Source of the DNA: JAYENK01 sp034722035
GTDB taxonomy: Bacteria > Patescibacteriota > Patescibacteriia > Patescibacteriales > UBA12075
Assembly (NCBI GenBank): GCA_034722035.1
Contig: JAYENK010000019.1
Span: 1 to 47,930, forward strand
DNA: 47,930 nucleotides
Direction: 5' to 3'
Made by a program: the position numbers and the translations under genes. This document shows positions 23,974-32,904 of this stretch, one piece after another. The notes under the pieces were generated by a model. It was not told the DNA's origin. It saw only the letters and a list, made by a program, of their open reading frames with translations, and ran no database searches. Within the stretch, counting starts at the first letter, position 1. The number at the start of each line of letters is the position of its first letter.

Positions 23974-25284
23974 ATGGCTAATTTTATAATAAATGGCGGG
24001 AAAAAGTTAAGCGGGAAAATTGCTACCAATTCAGCCAAAAATGCCTCGGTCGCGATTCTTTGTGCTTGCACCATGATTAAAGGTAAAACTGTTTTAAAAG
24101 ATGTCCCGGTTATTGAAGAGGTAAAAAGAATTATCGAACTGTTAAAATCGCTTGGGCTAGAAATTGAATGGACAAAAAAGCATGAACTGACAATCAATAA
24201 TCCAAAAAATTTAAATCTGAATAATTTGGATAAAAAAGCTTTTCAGAAAACCCGCTCCGGTCTGCTGCTAATGGGCGCGCTTTTATCTCGCTTTGATGCT
24301 TTTGATCTACCACTCCCCTCCGGATGTAAACTGGGCGAACGTACAGTCAACCCTTATTCACTCGCACTTAAACATCTAGGCGTAAAAGTTTCTTGTAATC
24401 AAAATGGTTACAACATCAAAAAAGAAAATTTTAAAGGGGCGGAATTTACTATGTATGAGACAGGAGACACTGCTACCGAAAATACCATCATGGCAGCCGT
24501 CTTCGCGCCCGGTCAAACCACAATCCATCTTGCTGCTTCCAATTATATGGTACAAGACCTTTGTTGGTTTCTTAAAAGAGCCGGTGCCAAAATTAAAAAT
24601 ATTGGCACTAGCACCTTAATAATTAAAGGCATAAAAGAATTAAAACCACTTAAATACCCAATTATGCCAGACCCGATTGAATCAATGGCTTTTATTTCGG
24701 TCGCTATTACTACCGAATCAAAATTAACTATCACAAAATGTCCGATTGATTTTCTTCGCTTGGAATTGGAAAAACTAAGTATTATGGGACAAAAATATAC
24801 TATTGATAAACAACACAAATCCGGTAATAGAAAATTTAATCTGGTTGACATTACAATTTACCCGTCAAAGCTAAAAGCCCTGCCGGACAAAATCCATCCT
24901 CTCCCCTATCCCGGACTCAATATTGATAATCTGCCCCTGTTTCTGCCAATTCTGACTAAAGCCAAAGGCACAACCTTGGTTTATGATTGGATTTATGAAA
25001 ATAGAGCAATCTATTATACCGAATTAAACAAGCTTGGAGCCAATATCTTATTACTCGACCCGCATCGTGTTACTGTAAAGGGACCAAGCAAATTAAAAAA
25101 CAATGAAATAATTTGCCCACCAGCGCTTCGTCCTTCAATCAATCTGCTAATTTGCATGTTAGCCGCTCCGGGTCGTTCTATCTTAAGAAATTCATATTCA
25201 ATCGATCGTGGCTATGAAAATATAGTCAAACGTCTAAACACAATCGGCGCCGACATTACCGCCATCGAAAAACTTAATTTTTAA
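23974..25284 (+). CDS. murA: UDP-N-acetylglucosamine 1-carboxyvinyltransferase (MurA)
   Basis: MurA performs the first committed step of peptidoglycan synthesis, transferring enolpyruvate from PEP to UDP-GlcNAc. It has 436 residues. The Lys/Asn pair of the active site is visible in NSAKNASVAIL near the N-terminus. The catalytic Cys is in PSGCKLGERTV, where the family usually has PGGCxIGxRP, so the enzyme should be fosfomycin-sensitive in principle. The C-terminal IDRGYENIVKRL is conserved. It is divergent enough that a paralogous MurA-like role is possible. It is followed after 8 bp by the PEGA gene. Confidence 0.88.
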   Translation: MANFIINGGKKLSGKIATNSAKNASVAILCACTMIKGKTVLKDVPVIEEVKRIIELLKSLGLEIEWTKKHELTINNPKNLNLNNLDKKAFQKTRSGLLLMGALLSRFDAFDLPLPSGCKLGERTVNPYSLALKHLGVKVSCNQNGYNIKKENFKGAEFTMYETGDTATENTIMAAVFAPGQTTIHLAASNYMVQDLCWFLKRAGAKIKNIGTSTLIIKGIKELKPLKYPIMPDPIESMAFISVAITTESKLTITKCPIDFLRLELEKLSIMGQKYTIDKQHKSGNRKFNLVDITIYPSKLKALPDKIHPLPYPGLNIDNLPLFLPILTKAKGTTLVYDWIYENRAIYYTELNKLGANILLLDPHRVTVKGPSKLKNNEIICPPALRPSINLLICMLAAPGRSILRNSYSIDRGYENIVKRLNTIGADITAIEKLNF

Positions 25285-25292
25285 TCAAGAAA

Positions 25293-26633
25293 ATGTCTTT
25301 AAAACAACGTCGCCTGCTCTATATCACTTTTATCTTATTATTTATAACAATCACTCCGTTTTTCTGGCTCTATGCAGCCGGATATAAATTGGGGAGTGGT
25401 TTTAAATTTGAAAAAACCGGTATTTTCATCATTGATTCCGAGCCAAGAAAAGCCAAAATATATTTGAATAATAAACTGCAAAAACAAAATATTGTCGGCA
25501 TTATACCACGCCCAAACAAAACCATTACTACGCCAGCCAAAATAAAAAACCTCTTGCCCGGTGAATATTCAGTTAGACTGGAAATAGAGAATTACTGGCC
25601 TTGGGAAAAAAAACTCAAAATTAATTCGGGAAAATCCACCTTTGCCGAAGATATTATTCTATTTCGTAATGAACTTCCTTTTAAACTGCTTGATGGTAAA
25701 TACAACTCAATTATTACTACCCTCGACTCAAATTTAGCCCTAACCTACAATAGTAAACAAGTTGCTATTATTGATATTAAAAAAAGCCAAGTCATTTCTC
25801 GTCTTAGTCAAGCAAGCAGTAGCCAATATTGGGTATGGTCAAAAGATAAAAAATATATTAGCAATGGAGAAAAAATTTTTGAAGCAAAAAATTTAAATAC
25901 AAATAATAATTTACCAATAATTTTTAAAAGTATAAAAAAACCGCTTATCTGGCATAATGAAAATAAAATTTTCGCAATCAGCGATGATAATATTATCAGC
26001 TATGAACCAAAAAGCGGAAAAATACAAATTTTTTCTCAATTCAATGAATTAATCGAGCTAAAGTCCGATACAAATAATTTATACGCGATAAAAAAAAATA
26101 AAAATAACTCGATCATTTCGATTATTAATCCTGATAACGGCGAAAATAAAAAAAATATTAATTTACCATTATCCAGCTACAAATTCCTTAATCAATCGCC
26201 CTTCCTGTTGGATATCTATGATACCAAACATAATATTTTGTACTTAATTGATCCAAGCTCTACCTATAAACCACTAATCGAAACAGTGGTTGACGCAAAA
26301 AATATTAATTGGATCAATCAAAGCCAATTTGTCTATACCAATGGCCATGAGATACGGTTAATAGACCTGACTAACAAGCAAAAAATATTAATTGCCCGCT
26401 ATAGCCAAAAAATTAATAACATTTTTTGGCATCCGAGCCGTAATTATATTATATTCTCAACTAATGAATATATCGCCACGATTGAATTGGACAAACGGGA
26501 TAGATATAATGTCACTCGTCTAATTGACCAACAAAAAATCAGGCACACCTCTCTAAGCAAAGATGGCAGTCGACTTCTGCTCGTTGGCGCGATTGGGCAA
26601 AACGAAGGAGTTTATGAGTTAATATTACAATAA
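25293..26633 (+). CDS. Membrane-anchored PEGA-domain and beta-propeller-like protein
   Basis: This 446-residue protein has one N-terminal transmembrane helix (about 9-29). A PEGA-like domain follows (about 42-110: IFIIDSEPRKAKIYLNNK, then LLPGEYSVRLEIENYWPWEK). The remainder (about 125-446) has repeated beta-strand units with W-S-K-D, W-H-N-E and W-H-P-S turns, as in TolB/WD40-like propellers. PEGA domains are common in envelope proteins. Function is unknown. It is in an operon with murA, and its last 22 bp overlap the convergent galU gene. Confidence 0.75.
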   Translation: MSLKQRRLLYITFILLFITITPFFWLYAAGYKLGSGFKFEKTGIFIIDSEPRKAKIYLNNKLQKQNIVGIIPRPNKTITTPAKIKNLLPGEYSVRLEIENYWPWEKKLKINSGKSTFAEDIILFRNELPFKLLDGKYNSIITTLDSNLALTYNSKQVAIIDIKKSQVISRLSQASSSQYWVWSKDKKYISNGEKIFEAKNLNTNNNLPIIFKSIKKPLIWHNENKIFAISDDNIISYEPKSGKIQIFSQFNELIELKSDTNNLYAIKKNKNNSIISIINPDNGENKKNINLPLSSYKFLNQSPFLLDIYDTKHNILYLIDPSSTYKPLIETVVDAKNINWINQSQFVYTNGHEIRLIDLTNKQKILIARYSQKINNIFWHPSRNYIIFSTNEYIATIELDKRDRYNVTRLIDQQKIRHTSLSKDGSRLLLVGAIGQNEGVYELILQ

Positions 26634-27487
26634 TTATCTTGAAAATAATTTTTAAGCTCGTCCCTGAGATCCTCTCTGTCCATTGCATATTTAAGGATTG
26701 TTTTAATTAAATTAAGAGGATCACCGGTAGTAAGCCACTCACCATCTTCTACTTTTTTAGCATAAAAATCTCCTCCTTTTTTAATATATTTTCTAATAGC
26801 ATCTACAAGTTGTAATTCGTTATTTTTTCCTAGCGGAAGATCTCTTAAAATATTTATTATATCTTGATTTAATATCATTCTTCCAAAATCAGCTAGATTA
26901 CCAGGAGAATTTTCTGTACTTGGTTTTTCTATAATGTCTATAATTTTATTTGTATTTAATTTTAATTTTACAATCCCGAATTTACTAACTTCATTCATGG
27001 GAACTTCTTGCACACCTATCATTAAATGTTGGCTTTTTTCATAGTCTTTTATCATTTGTTTGGTAAAAGATGTTTTTGATTTTACTAAATCATCTCCCCA
27101 GGCAAAAACAAACGGCTCATCCTTAACTAAATTAGACGCAGCAAGAGCTGGTGTTCCGCTTCCATAAGGCCCTTTTTGTCTTACATATATAAAATTTGCA
27201 AGATTAGAAATTCTTTTTATTTCTTTTAATCTTTTAATTTTAGCTCCTTTTTCTAGTTCATTTTCCAGCGCCCAGCTTTTATCAAAATGATCTTCAAGCG
27301 GTTTTTTGTCCCATTTTGTCACCAAAATTATATCTTCAATTCCAGCCTCGACTAATTCTTCAACCACTAATTGAATTACCGGTTTATCTACAATTGGCAG
27401 CATCTCTTTTGGCATGGCTTTGGTCGCCGGCAAAAGTCTGGTACCGGACCCAGCCACCGCAACTATAGCTTTTTTAATTTTTTTCAT
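26612..27487 (-). CDS. galU: UTP--glucose-1-phosphate uridylyltransferase
   Basis: This enzyme makes UDP-glucose from UTP and glucose-1-phosphate. It has 291 residues. The nucleotide-binding start AVAGSGTRLLPATKAMPKEM is the GalU/RmlA-type signature in the GalU form. It also shows GPYGSGTPALAA and FAWGDDLV. It is the last gene of the polysaccharide block, 15 bp after a GT2 gene, and its 3' end overlaps the convergent PEGA gene by 22 bp without a terminator. Confidence 0.92.
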   Translation of the reverse strand: MKKIKKAIVAVAGSGTRLLPATKAMPKEMLPIVDKPVIQLVVEELVEAGIEDIILVTKWDKKPLEDHFDKSWALENELEKGAKIKRLKEIKRISNLANFIYVRQKGPYGSGTPALAASNLVKDEPFVFAWGDDLVKSKTSFTKQMIKDYEKSQHLMIGVQEVPMNEVSKFGIVKLKLNTNKIIDIIEKPSTENSPGNLADFGRMILNQDIINILRDLPLGKNNELQLVDAIRKYIKKGGDFYAKKVEDGEWLTTGDPLNLIKTILKYAMDREDLRDELKNYFQDNYCNINS

Positions 27488-27502
27488 AAATTTTTAATTT
27501 AA

Positions 27503-28294
27503 TTATATTTTTCTCCATTTATAAAAATATTTTAACCAACTTTTAATATGTTCACGCGCTAGGCGATTTGTAAAGGGTGCTATAAACCAAGCTTGTTTTT
27601 TGCTGCCGCGTCCGTGATCATGAATGACGCGTGCTTTGGGATAATAAATAACTTTGTATCCGGCCTGCCATAAACTCCTAGCCATATCCACATCTTCAAA
27701 ATACATAAAATATCTTTCATCAAAACCACCGCCGATTTTGTCTATGGCTTCACGCCGAATCAACAAACAAGAGCCCATCACCCAGTCCACTTCCAAAGGT
27801 AGGCGTTCGGACTGATCTTGGACCAAAAAAGCATTTACTTTTGATTTAAAAAACCGGCCGATAAATGTTCGCCGATAAAGTGGCATCAAAAACGAAGGAA
27901 AACGAAAACAAGAGTCCTGATGCTTTTTGTCTGGATAAACCAACTCAGGCGCAAGCATGCCAACTGCCGGCCAACTCTTGACCAAACGATACAGCTCTTT
28001 AATAGTACTATTCTCTACTCTAGTGTCGGCATTCAAAATCAAAATAAATTTACCACTGGATATCTTTACGCCCAAATTATTTCCGGCTCCCATGCCGATA
28101 TTTTTATCATTTTGAATAAACTTAACAAAGTCAAACCGATCCTGAATCACTGCTTCTATCCCATCATTAGAATTATTGTCTACTACAATGATTTCGGTTT
28201 TAATTCCCTCTAAATCGGAAACCAAAACTGACTCCAAACAAATCAATGTCTTTACTTTTGATTTATAGTTTAAAATTATTATGCTTATATCCAT
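27503..28294 (-). CDS. Family 2 glycosyltransferase
   Basis: This 263-residue GT-A enzyme probably adds a sugar to a lipid-linked surface glycan. Motifs are SIIILNYKS at the N-terminus, EIIVVDNNSNDG, LILNADTRVE (the DXD-like site), DWVMGSCLLIRREA and FDERYFMYFEDVDMARSLW. These match the rhamnosyltransferase-like GT2 group. There is no C-terminal transmembrane segment. It lies 6 bp after the next GT2 gene. The acceptor and donor cannot be read from the sequence. Confidence 0.87.
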   Translation of the reverse strand: MDISIIILNYKSKVKTLICLESVLVSDLEGIKTEIIVVDNNSNDGIEAVIQDRFDFVKFIQNDKNIGMGAGNNLGVKISSGKFILILNADTRVENSTIKELYRLVKSWPAVGMLAPELVYPDKKHQDSCFRFPSFLMPLYRRTFIGRFFKSKVNAFLVQDQSERLPLEVDWVMGSCLLIRREAIDKIGGGFDERYFMYFEDVDMARSLWQAGYKVIYYPKARVIHDHGRGSKKQAWFIAPFTNRLAREHIKSWLKYFYKWRKI

Positions 28295-28300
28295 ATATTT

Positions 28301-29353
28301 TTACCAAAACATTACTTTTTGGCACATCTTCCAATAAAAATTAAAAAATGGATTTATAAATCTTAATTTCCAATCATCTACTTCCTGATACCATATTTTA
28401 CCACTCATTAATTTGGCAATTTTTCTGTCACTGACTCTTCTTAAATTCTGATTTCTTTTTCTTGCTCGAATAATATACTGCCAATTTCCAATACTAAAAA
28501 AATACGCCCAGACCCGCATTTTCTCCTTAAACCAACCGGATTTTAATGAAAATAAAATTAACCCTATTTCCATTATAACAAAAACGGGGAAAATTAAAAT
28601 CAAAGTAGCTACTTTATAACACTGAAGGATTGCCAAGATCCGATTCCGATCCATGTAATAAAATTGTTTAATTGATTTAGCAAATTCATACTTATGATAT
28701 ATAACGGCTTTTGGTGCTAATACAACCCTATAACCAGCTAGCCAGGCACGCCAACCGATCTCTTGGTCCTCATTATACATCCAGTATGTTTCATCAAACA
28801 ATCCAATACATTCTAATACTTCCCGTTTAAAAATAATTGCAACACCACTTGGGTAATGGATCCTACTCAAATCACTTCTTTCCCTATATTCATCACGATA
28901 AGCAATTGAATATCCAAAACCTAAAAAATGTGAAATGTTGCCCAGACTATTTACTTTTTCTTTATTATCATAAAGCATCACTCGGGCTTGAACCACTCCA
29001 ATCTTATCATCAAACTCTATCGCACTAACCATTTCTGACACACATGATTGATCCACAACTGTATCCATATTAAATAATACAATATACTCATATCCTTGCC
29101 GCAAAGCTTCGCGCATGCAATCATTGTTTCCTTTAGCAAAGCCATCATTTGTGTTGTTGAGAATTAATTCTAGCTCTGGCGCGATCTTTCTAATAAATTC
29201 AACACTTTCCATACTAGTCTCGTTGTCAGTAAGAAATATTTTTATCTCGCCGGCATAATCCTGCGCGCGAATACTTTCTATGCACTCAAGTAAATACTTC
29301 TTGGCATAGTCCTTGTAATTTGGCGATATGATTATAGCAAGTGATTTTTCCAT
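28301..29353 (-). CDS. Family 2 glycosyltransferase with C-terminal membrane segment
   Basis: This has 350 residues. GT2 motifs are IKIFLTDNETSM, YIVLFNMDTVVD (DXD-like), HYPSGVAIIFKREV and ETYWMYNEDQEIGWRAWLAGY. A hydrophobic segment at about 244-268 probably anchors it in the membrane, followed by a basic tail. It lies 1 bp downstream of the preceding GT2 gene and is probably part of a sugar-chain assembly series with its neighbours. Confidence 0.86.
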   Translation of the reverse strand: MEKSLAIIISPNYKDYAKKYLLECIESIRAQDYAGEIKIFLTDNETSMESVEFIRKIAPELELILNNTNDGFAKGNNDCMREALRQGYEYIVLFNMDTVVDQSCVSEMVSAIEFDDKIGVVQARVMLYDNKEKVNSLGNISHFLGFGYSIAYRDEYRERSDLSRIHYPSGVAIIFKREVLECIGLFDETYWMYNEDQEIGWRAWLAGYRVVLAPKAVIYHKYEFAKSIKQFYYMDRNRILAILQCYKVATLILIFPVFVIMEIGLILFSLKSGWFKEKMRVWAYFFSIGNWQYIIRARKRNQNLRRVSDRKIAKLMSGKIWYQEVDDWKLRFINPFFNFYWKMCQKVMFW

Positions 29354-29354
29354 A

Positions 29355-30239
29355 CTAAGTTTTAGCTCTTGGCTTTATGCCGAATTTATCAATAACGCCG
29401 GTGATAATTTTTCCAATCGGCCAGGTTAATTTTAATAACAACCATTGCCAACTTGAATGCCATTTTTTAAAGTATTTTAGCATTGAGTCAGCCATATATT
29501 TTTGCGTGGCACCGCGTGATACCTGTTTGAAGCTTTGGCCAATCAAATCAACACATTCGGCAACGTTCGTATACCAAACCTCTCCCCCTCCTCGCTGAAC
29601 TTGCTTGCAATAATCAACTTCTTCAAACCAAAGAAAATATCTCTCGTCCATATAAGGCAGGGTTGAATTTCGGAATAATTCAAGTTCGCGCGCTACTTCC
29701 AAATTAATCATAAAAAACGCACCTCGAACTGAATCAACTTGAGCGGTTTTGTTATAATCAAAATCCACTCTTAAATATTTATTTAAAATATTTGTAAACA
29801 AATGCGGAAGCTTCAATACAATTAAAAGCTGATCAAAAATTTGTGGAAAACGACGAACATGTCTGATTATGTCCCCTTCTTTGCTTAATAAACGACAAGA
29901 GGCAAGCGAAGCTTGTTGATTCTCTTCCATCCAAGTAAGCATATTCTGAATCGTATCAAATCTTATTTTCATGTCCGGATTTAAAAGCAAAGCGTATTTA
30001 CTTTCAATCTGCTTTAAGGCAATATTATTTGCTTTGGCAAAACCAAAATTGGCTTCATTTTTTACAATAGAAACACCTTTAAAGTCTTGCTCTACCATTA
30101 GAGCGCTACCATCTTCAGAATTATTGTCTACCACAATTATTTCAAAATCAAAATCAGTCTTGCTCTTAAGCAAGGCTTCCAGATTTTCTCTTAATTTTTC
30201 TTTAACATTCCAAGAGACGATTATAATGGATAACTTCAT
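29355..30239 (-). CDS. Family 2 glycosyltransferase
   Basis: This 294-residue enzyme has LSIIIVSWNVKEKL, IIVVDNNSEDGS, ALLLNPDMKIR (DXD-like), DSVRGAFFMINLEV and DERYFLWFEEVDYC. The C-terminal region is amphipathic and may touch the membrane. Its start overlaps the stop of the upstream GT2 gene (ATGA), so the two are translationally coupled. Confidence 0.87.
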   Translation of the reverse strand: MKLSIIIVSWNVKEKLRENLEALLKSKTDFDFEIIVVDNNSEDGSALMVEQDFKGVSIVKNEANFGFAKANNIALKQIESKYALLLNPDMKIRFDTIQNMLTWMEENQQASLASCRLLSKEGDIIRHVRRFPQIFDQLLIVLKLPHLFTNILNKYLRVDFDYNKTAQVDSVRGAFFMINLEVARELELFRNSTLPYMDERYFLWFEEVDYCKQVQRGGGEVWYTNVAECVDLIGQSFKQVSRGATQKYMADSMLKYFKKWHSSWQWLLLKLTWPIGKIITGVIDKFGIKPRAKT

Positions 30240-31153
30240 AATGTTTTATAATTTTTCAACAAATATTGCTCAAATAATAATGCATAAACAAACATTTTAA
30301 ACGCAAAATAAACTACTTCAATCTTTCTTTTTAAATTTAGACTCTTCCAGTGTTTTTTGAATATTATATGTTGATTTTTGTAGGACCAGCTCTTTACTTG
30401 CTTGCTTTTATTTTTGCGATTTAACGCAACTACAAGATCAGTCTCGCCCACCCCCACTGCTGTTCTGTCATGATACACAATTGCATCTTTAACAAGTTTT
30501 GATCCATATCCGGCCAACTTAAGGCGATATGCCAAATCACAATCTTCTTTGTACATAAACATCCGCTCATCAAAATACCCATATTCATCTTTGACTTTTT
30601 CAAGTGCGATTACTCGATATAACGCTGTAGCCCCGCTTGGTCCAAGTATTTCCGTATCATCATGCTGATTTTTATCAATTTTACCCTGTCCAATATCAAT
30701 AAATCTCAAAGCGCTTATTTCTTTAATTCCGCAAGTATCGATAATATTTGTTTTCTTATTATCAATAAAATTCCATTTCAAAATTTTAGGCGCGGCCGAA
30801 GCTATATCCTTATCTTTTTCCATTGTTTTTATTAATTTTTCAACCATATCCGACTCTAAAATCATATCCGGATTTAAAAATAAAATATATTCTGCCTTAA
30901 AATCAATTGCTCTTTTTATTGTTTTGTTATTCGCCCGGGCAAAGCCAATATTTTCTCCGGAATAATTAAACTCAATATCAAAACTATTGTTATTTTCTAT
31001 TATTTTTTTATTTTCATTATTTTTAATATCAGAATTATCCTGAACAATAATTTTAAAATCTTTAAACGACTGCGTTTCCAAACTACTCAAAAAATACGGC
31101 AAATATTTTGCCGTAGATTTATTATAAGTAATAACTCCGATTACTAATTTCAT
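30236..31153 (-). CDS. Family 2 glycosyltransferase
   Basis: This 305-residue enzyme has LVIGVITYNKS, IIVQDNSDIKNN, YILFLNPDMILE (DXD-like), LGPSGATALYRV and FDERMFMYKEDCDLAYRL. A hydrophobic stretch near the C-terminus (about 283-298) may be membrane associated. Both ends overlap neighbours by ATGA (rmlA upstream, GT2 downstream), which shows a tightly coupled operon. Confidence 0.87.
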   Translation of the reverse strand: MKLVIGVITYNKSTAKYLPYFLSSLETQSFKDFKIIVQDNSDIKNNENKKIIENNNSFDIEFNYSGENIGFARANNKTIKRAIDFKAEYILFLNPDMILESDMVEKLIKTMEKDKDIASAAPKILKWNFIDNKKTNIIDTCGIKEISALRFIDIGQGKIDKNQHDDTEILGPSGATALYRVIALEKVKDEYGYFDERMFMYKEDCDLAYRLKLAGYGSKLVKDAIVYHDRTAVGVGETDLVVALNRKNKSKQVKSWSYKNQHIIFKKHWKSLNLKRKIEVVYFAFKMFVYALLFEQYLLKNYKTL

Positions 31154-31947
31154 GATAATCTTTTTTTTGCTAAACTTTTTGTTTGAAAATTAAACTCTTC
31201 AATTACTTTATTGATAATCGGATCAAAATTTTCACTAATTTTTTTATCCTTCACAACATTATTTGCTTCAAGCAGTGAATCAAAAGTTCCAGCGTCCAAC
31301 CAAGCACCACACACCATTCCCACATTAAGTTCCCCTTTTTTAAGATACCAATTATGCAGATCAACAATCTCTACTTCACCCCTATCGCTTGGCTTTACTT
31401 TCTTTGCTATCTTCACTACTCGGCTATCATAAATATAAAGCCCCGGTATTATATAATCACTAATCCATTCTTTCGGCTTTTCCACAATTTTTATTGCTTT
31501 CATCTTGTCATCGAACTTAACTACACCTGATCGTTCCGGGTCCGGAACTTTTACCGCAAAAACCTTGGCTCCTTTTTTAAAGTTTTTAATATCTTCGCTA
31601 AAATCATCCTCAAAAATATTATCCCCAAGAATCATTGTCACATCATCATTACCGATAAATTCTGCGCCGACGACAAAAGCATCAGCCAAACCGCGCGGAA
31701 CTGTCTGCACCTTAAATTCTATTCTAACATCAGATTTATCAAAAATTGAACCAAGCAAATTTAAAAAACTACCGGAAAAATCAGGTGAAACTATTATTAA
31801 AATTTCTTTGATTCCAGCTTTAATAAGCAAATTTAAAGGATAAAAAATCATCTGCCGGTCATAAACCGGCAATAACTGCTTTGAGGTTGTTAGCGTAAGC
31901 GGAAACAAACGCGTCGCCGTTCCACCCGCCAATATTATTCCTTTCAT
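31150..31947 (-). CDS. rmlA: Glucose-1-phosphate thymidylyltransferase-like nucleotidyltransferase
   Basis: This 265-residue enzyme would activate glucose-1-phosphate to dTDP-glucose, the first step of dTDP-L-rhamnose synthesis. Motifs are KGIILAGGTATRLFPLT (Ala replaces the usual Gly in GGxGTRL), SKQLLPVYDRQMI, LGDNIFEDDF, VEKPKEWISDYIIPGLYIYD and GAWLDAGTFDSLLEA. The last segments are typical of RmlA. It lies 1 bp after rmlD. rmlB and rmlC are not in the window, so the pathway must be completed elsewhere or the product differs. Confidence 0.88.
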   Translation of the reverse strand: MKGIILAGGTATRLFPLTLTTSKQLLPVYDRQMIFYPLNLLIKAGIKEILIIVSPDFSGSFLNLLGSIFDKSDVRIEFKVQTVPRGLADAFVVGAEFIGNDDVTMILGDNIFEDDFSEDIKNFKKGAKVFAVKVPDPERSGVVKFDDKMKAIKIVEKPKEWISDYIIPGLYIYDSRVVKIAKKVKPSDRGEVEIVDLHNWYLKKGELNVGMVCGAWLDAGTFDSLLEANNVVKDKKISENFDPIINKVIEEFNFQTKSLAKKRLS

Positions 31948-31948
31948 A

Positions 31949-32815
31949 TTATTTTAAATTTTCCAAATATTCCTTAAGTGCTTCTTTGTAATTTCTTAAT
32001 TTTTTGGTCTTTGTGTTAAGTAAAACCGAATAAGCCGGACGAGCTGCCGGACGAGGAAATTTATCAGATAAAACCGGAATTAACTTTGTATCAATCTTTT
32101 TAAGTTCAAATAAAGTTTTAGTAGCACTGTACCAAGTAACCGCACCCTCATTAATTAAATGATAAATGCCATATGGATTTAAGTCTTCCAGCAGGTCAAG
32201 CGTAGCCCAAGCCAAATCCGGCGTATAGGTAAAACAACTCATTTCAGCGTCAACCACTTCTATCCTCTCTTTTTTTTTAGCTTTTTCCAACATTATATCA
32301 AAAAAACTCGGCTTAGCATTTTCGCTTGTCGCACTACTGCCAAATAATTTTGAAGTTCGAATCAAGTGATATTTTAGACCCTGACTAGCTAGCGCCAAGA
32401 CTGACTGCTCTCCCAAAAGTTTGGTAAAACCGTATTTATTAATCGGGAGAGGCTTATCATCTTCTTTATATCCTTCTTTTTTCTGTCCATCAAAAATATA
32501 ATCAGAAACATAATGCACAAAAACCGCATCTAATTCCAAAGATATTTCTGCCAGTTTTTTTACAGCTTCACCATTAAGTTCCCGCGCTTTTTCCAGTTCA
32601 ATCTCACTCTCTTCACATTTATCAACCGCGTTATAAGCAACCGTATTAATAATAATATCCGGCTCCACATTAGTAATGCTTTTTTCCAATTTTTTATATT
32701 CTGTAATATCAATTTCATCCCGATCCCAGCCAATCACTTCATAATCATAGGAAAAAACCTCCATCAACTCACTCCCAAGATTCCCGCGTGAACCTAATAT
32801 TAAAACCCTAAACAT
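31949..32815 (-). CDS. rmlD: dTDP-4-dehydrorhamnose reductase-like protein
   Basis: This 288-residue short-chain dehydrogenase (extended type) would make dTDP-L-rhamnose in the last step of the pathway. It has the Rossmann motif ILGSRGNLGSELM, the segment NTVAYNAVDKCEES typical of RmlD, HYVSDYIFDG, and the catalytic Y-x3-K in NKYGFTKLLGE. It is the first gene of the polysaccharide operon. A large inverted repeat separates it from dus. Confidence 0.9.
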   Translation of the reverse strand: MFRVLILGSRGNLGSELMEVFSYDYEVIGWDRDEIDITEYKKLEKSITNVEPDIIINTVAYNAVDKCEESEIELEKARELNGEAVKKLAEISLELDAVFVHYVSDYIFDGQKKEGYKEDDKPLPINKYGFTKLLGEQSVLALASQGLKYHLIRTSKLFGSSATSENAKPSFFDIMLEKAKKKERIEVVDAEMSCFTYTPDLAWATLDLLEDLNPYGIYHLINEGAVTWYSATKTLFELKKIDTKLIPVLSDKFPRPAARPAYSVLLNTKTKKLRNYKEALKEYLENLK

Positions 32816-32820
32816 GAAAA

Positions 32821-32896
32821 TAGTATTAAGTATAAAGTATTAAGTATAAAGTAATTAAAAAAATACCTAATACTTAATACTAGATACTTAATACTA
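32821..32896. repeat. 33-bp inverted repeat made of tandem AGTATTAAGTAT units
   Basis: The left arm 32821-32853 and right arm 32864-32896 are complementary at 29 of 33 positions, around a 10-nt loop ATTAAAAAAA. Each arm holds two copies of TAGTATTAAGTAT at 15-nt spacing. It could form a long hairpin between dus and rmlD. Confidence 0.85.
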
Positions 32897-32904
32897 ACCT
32901 TAAT

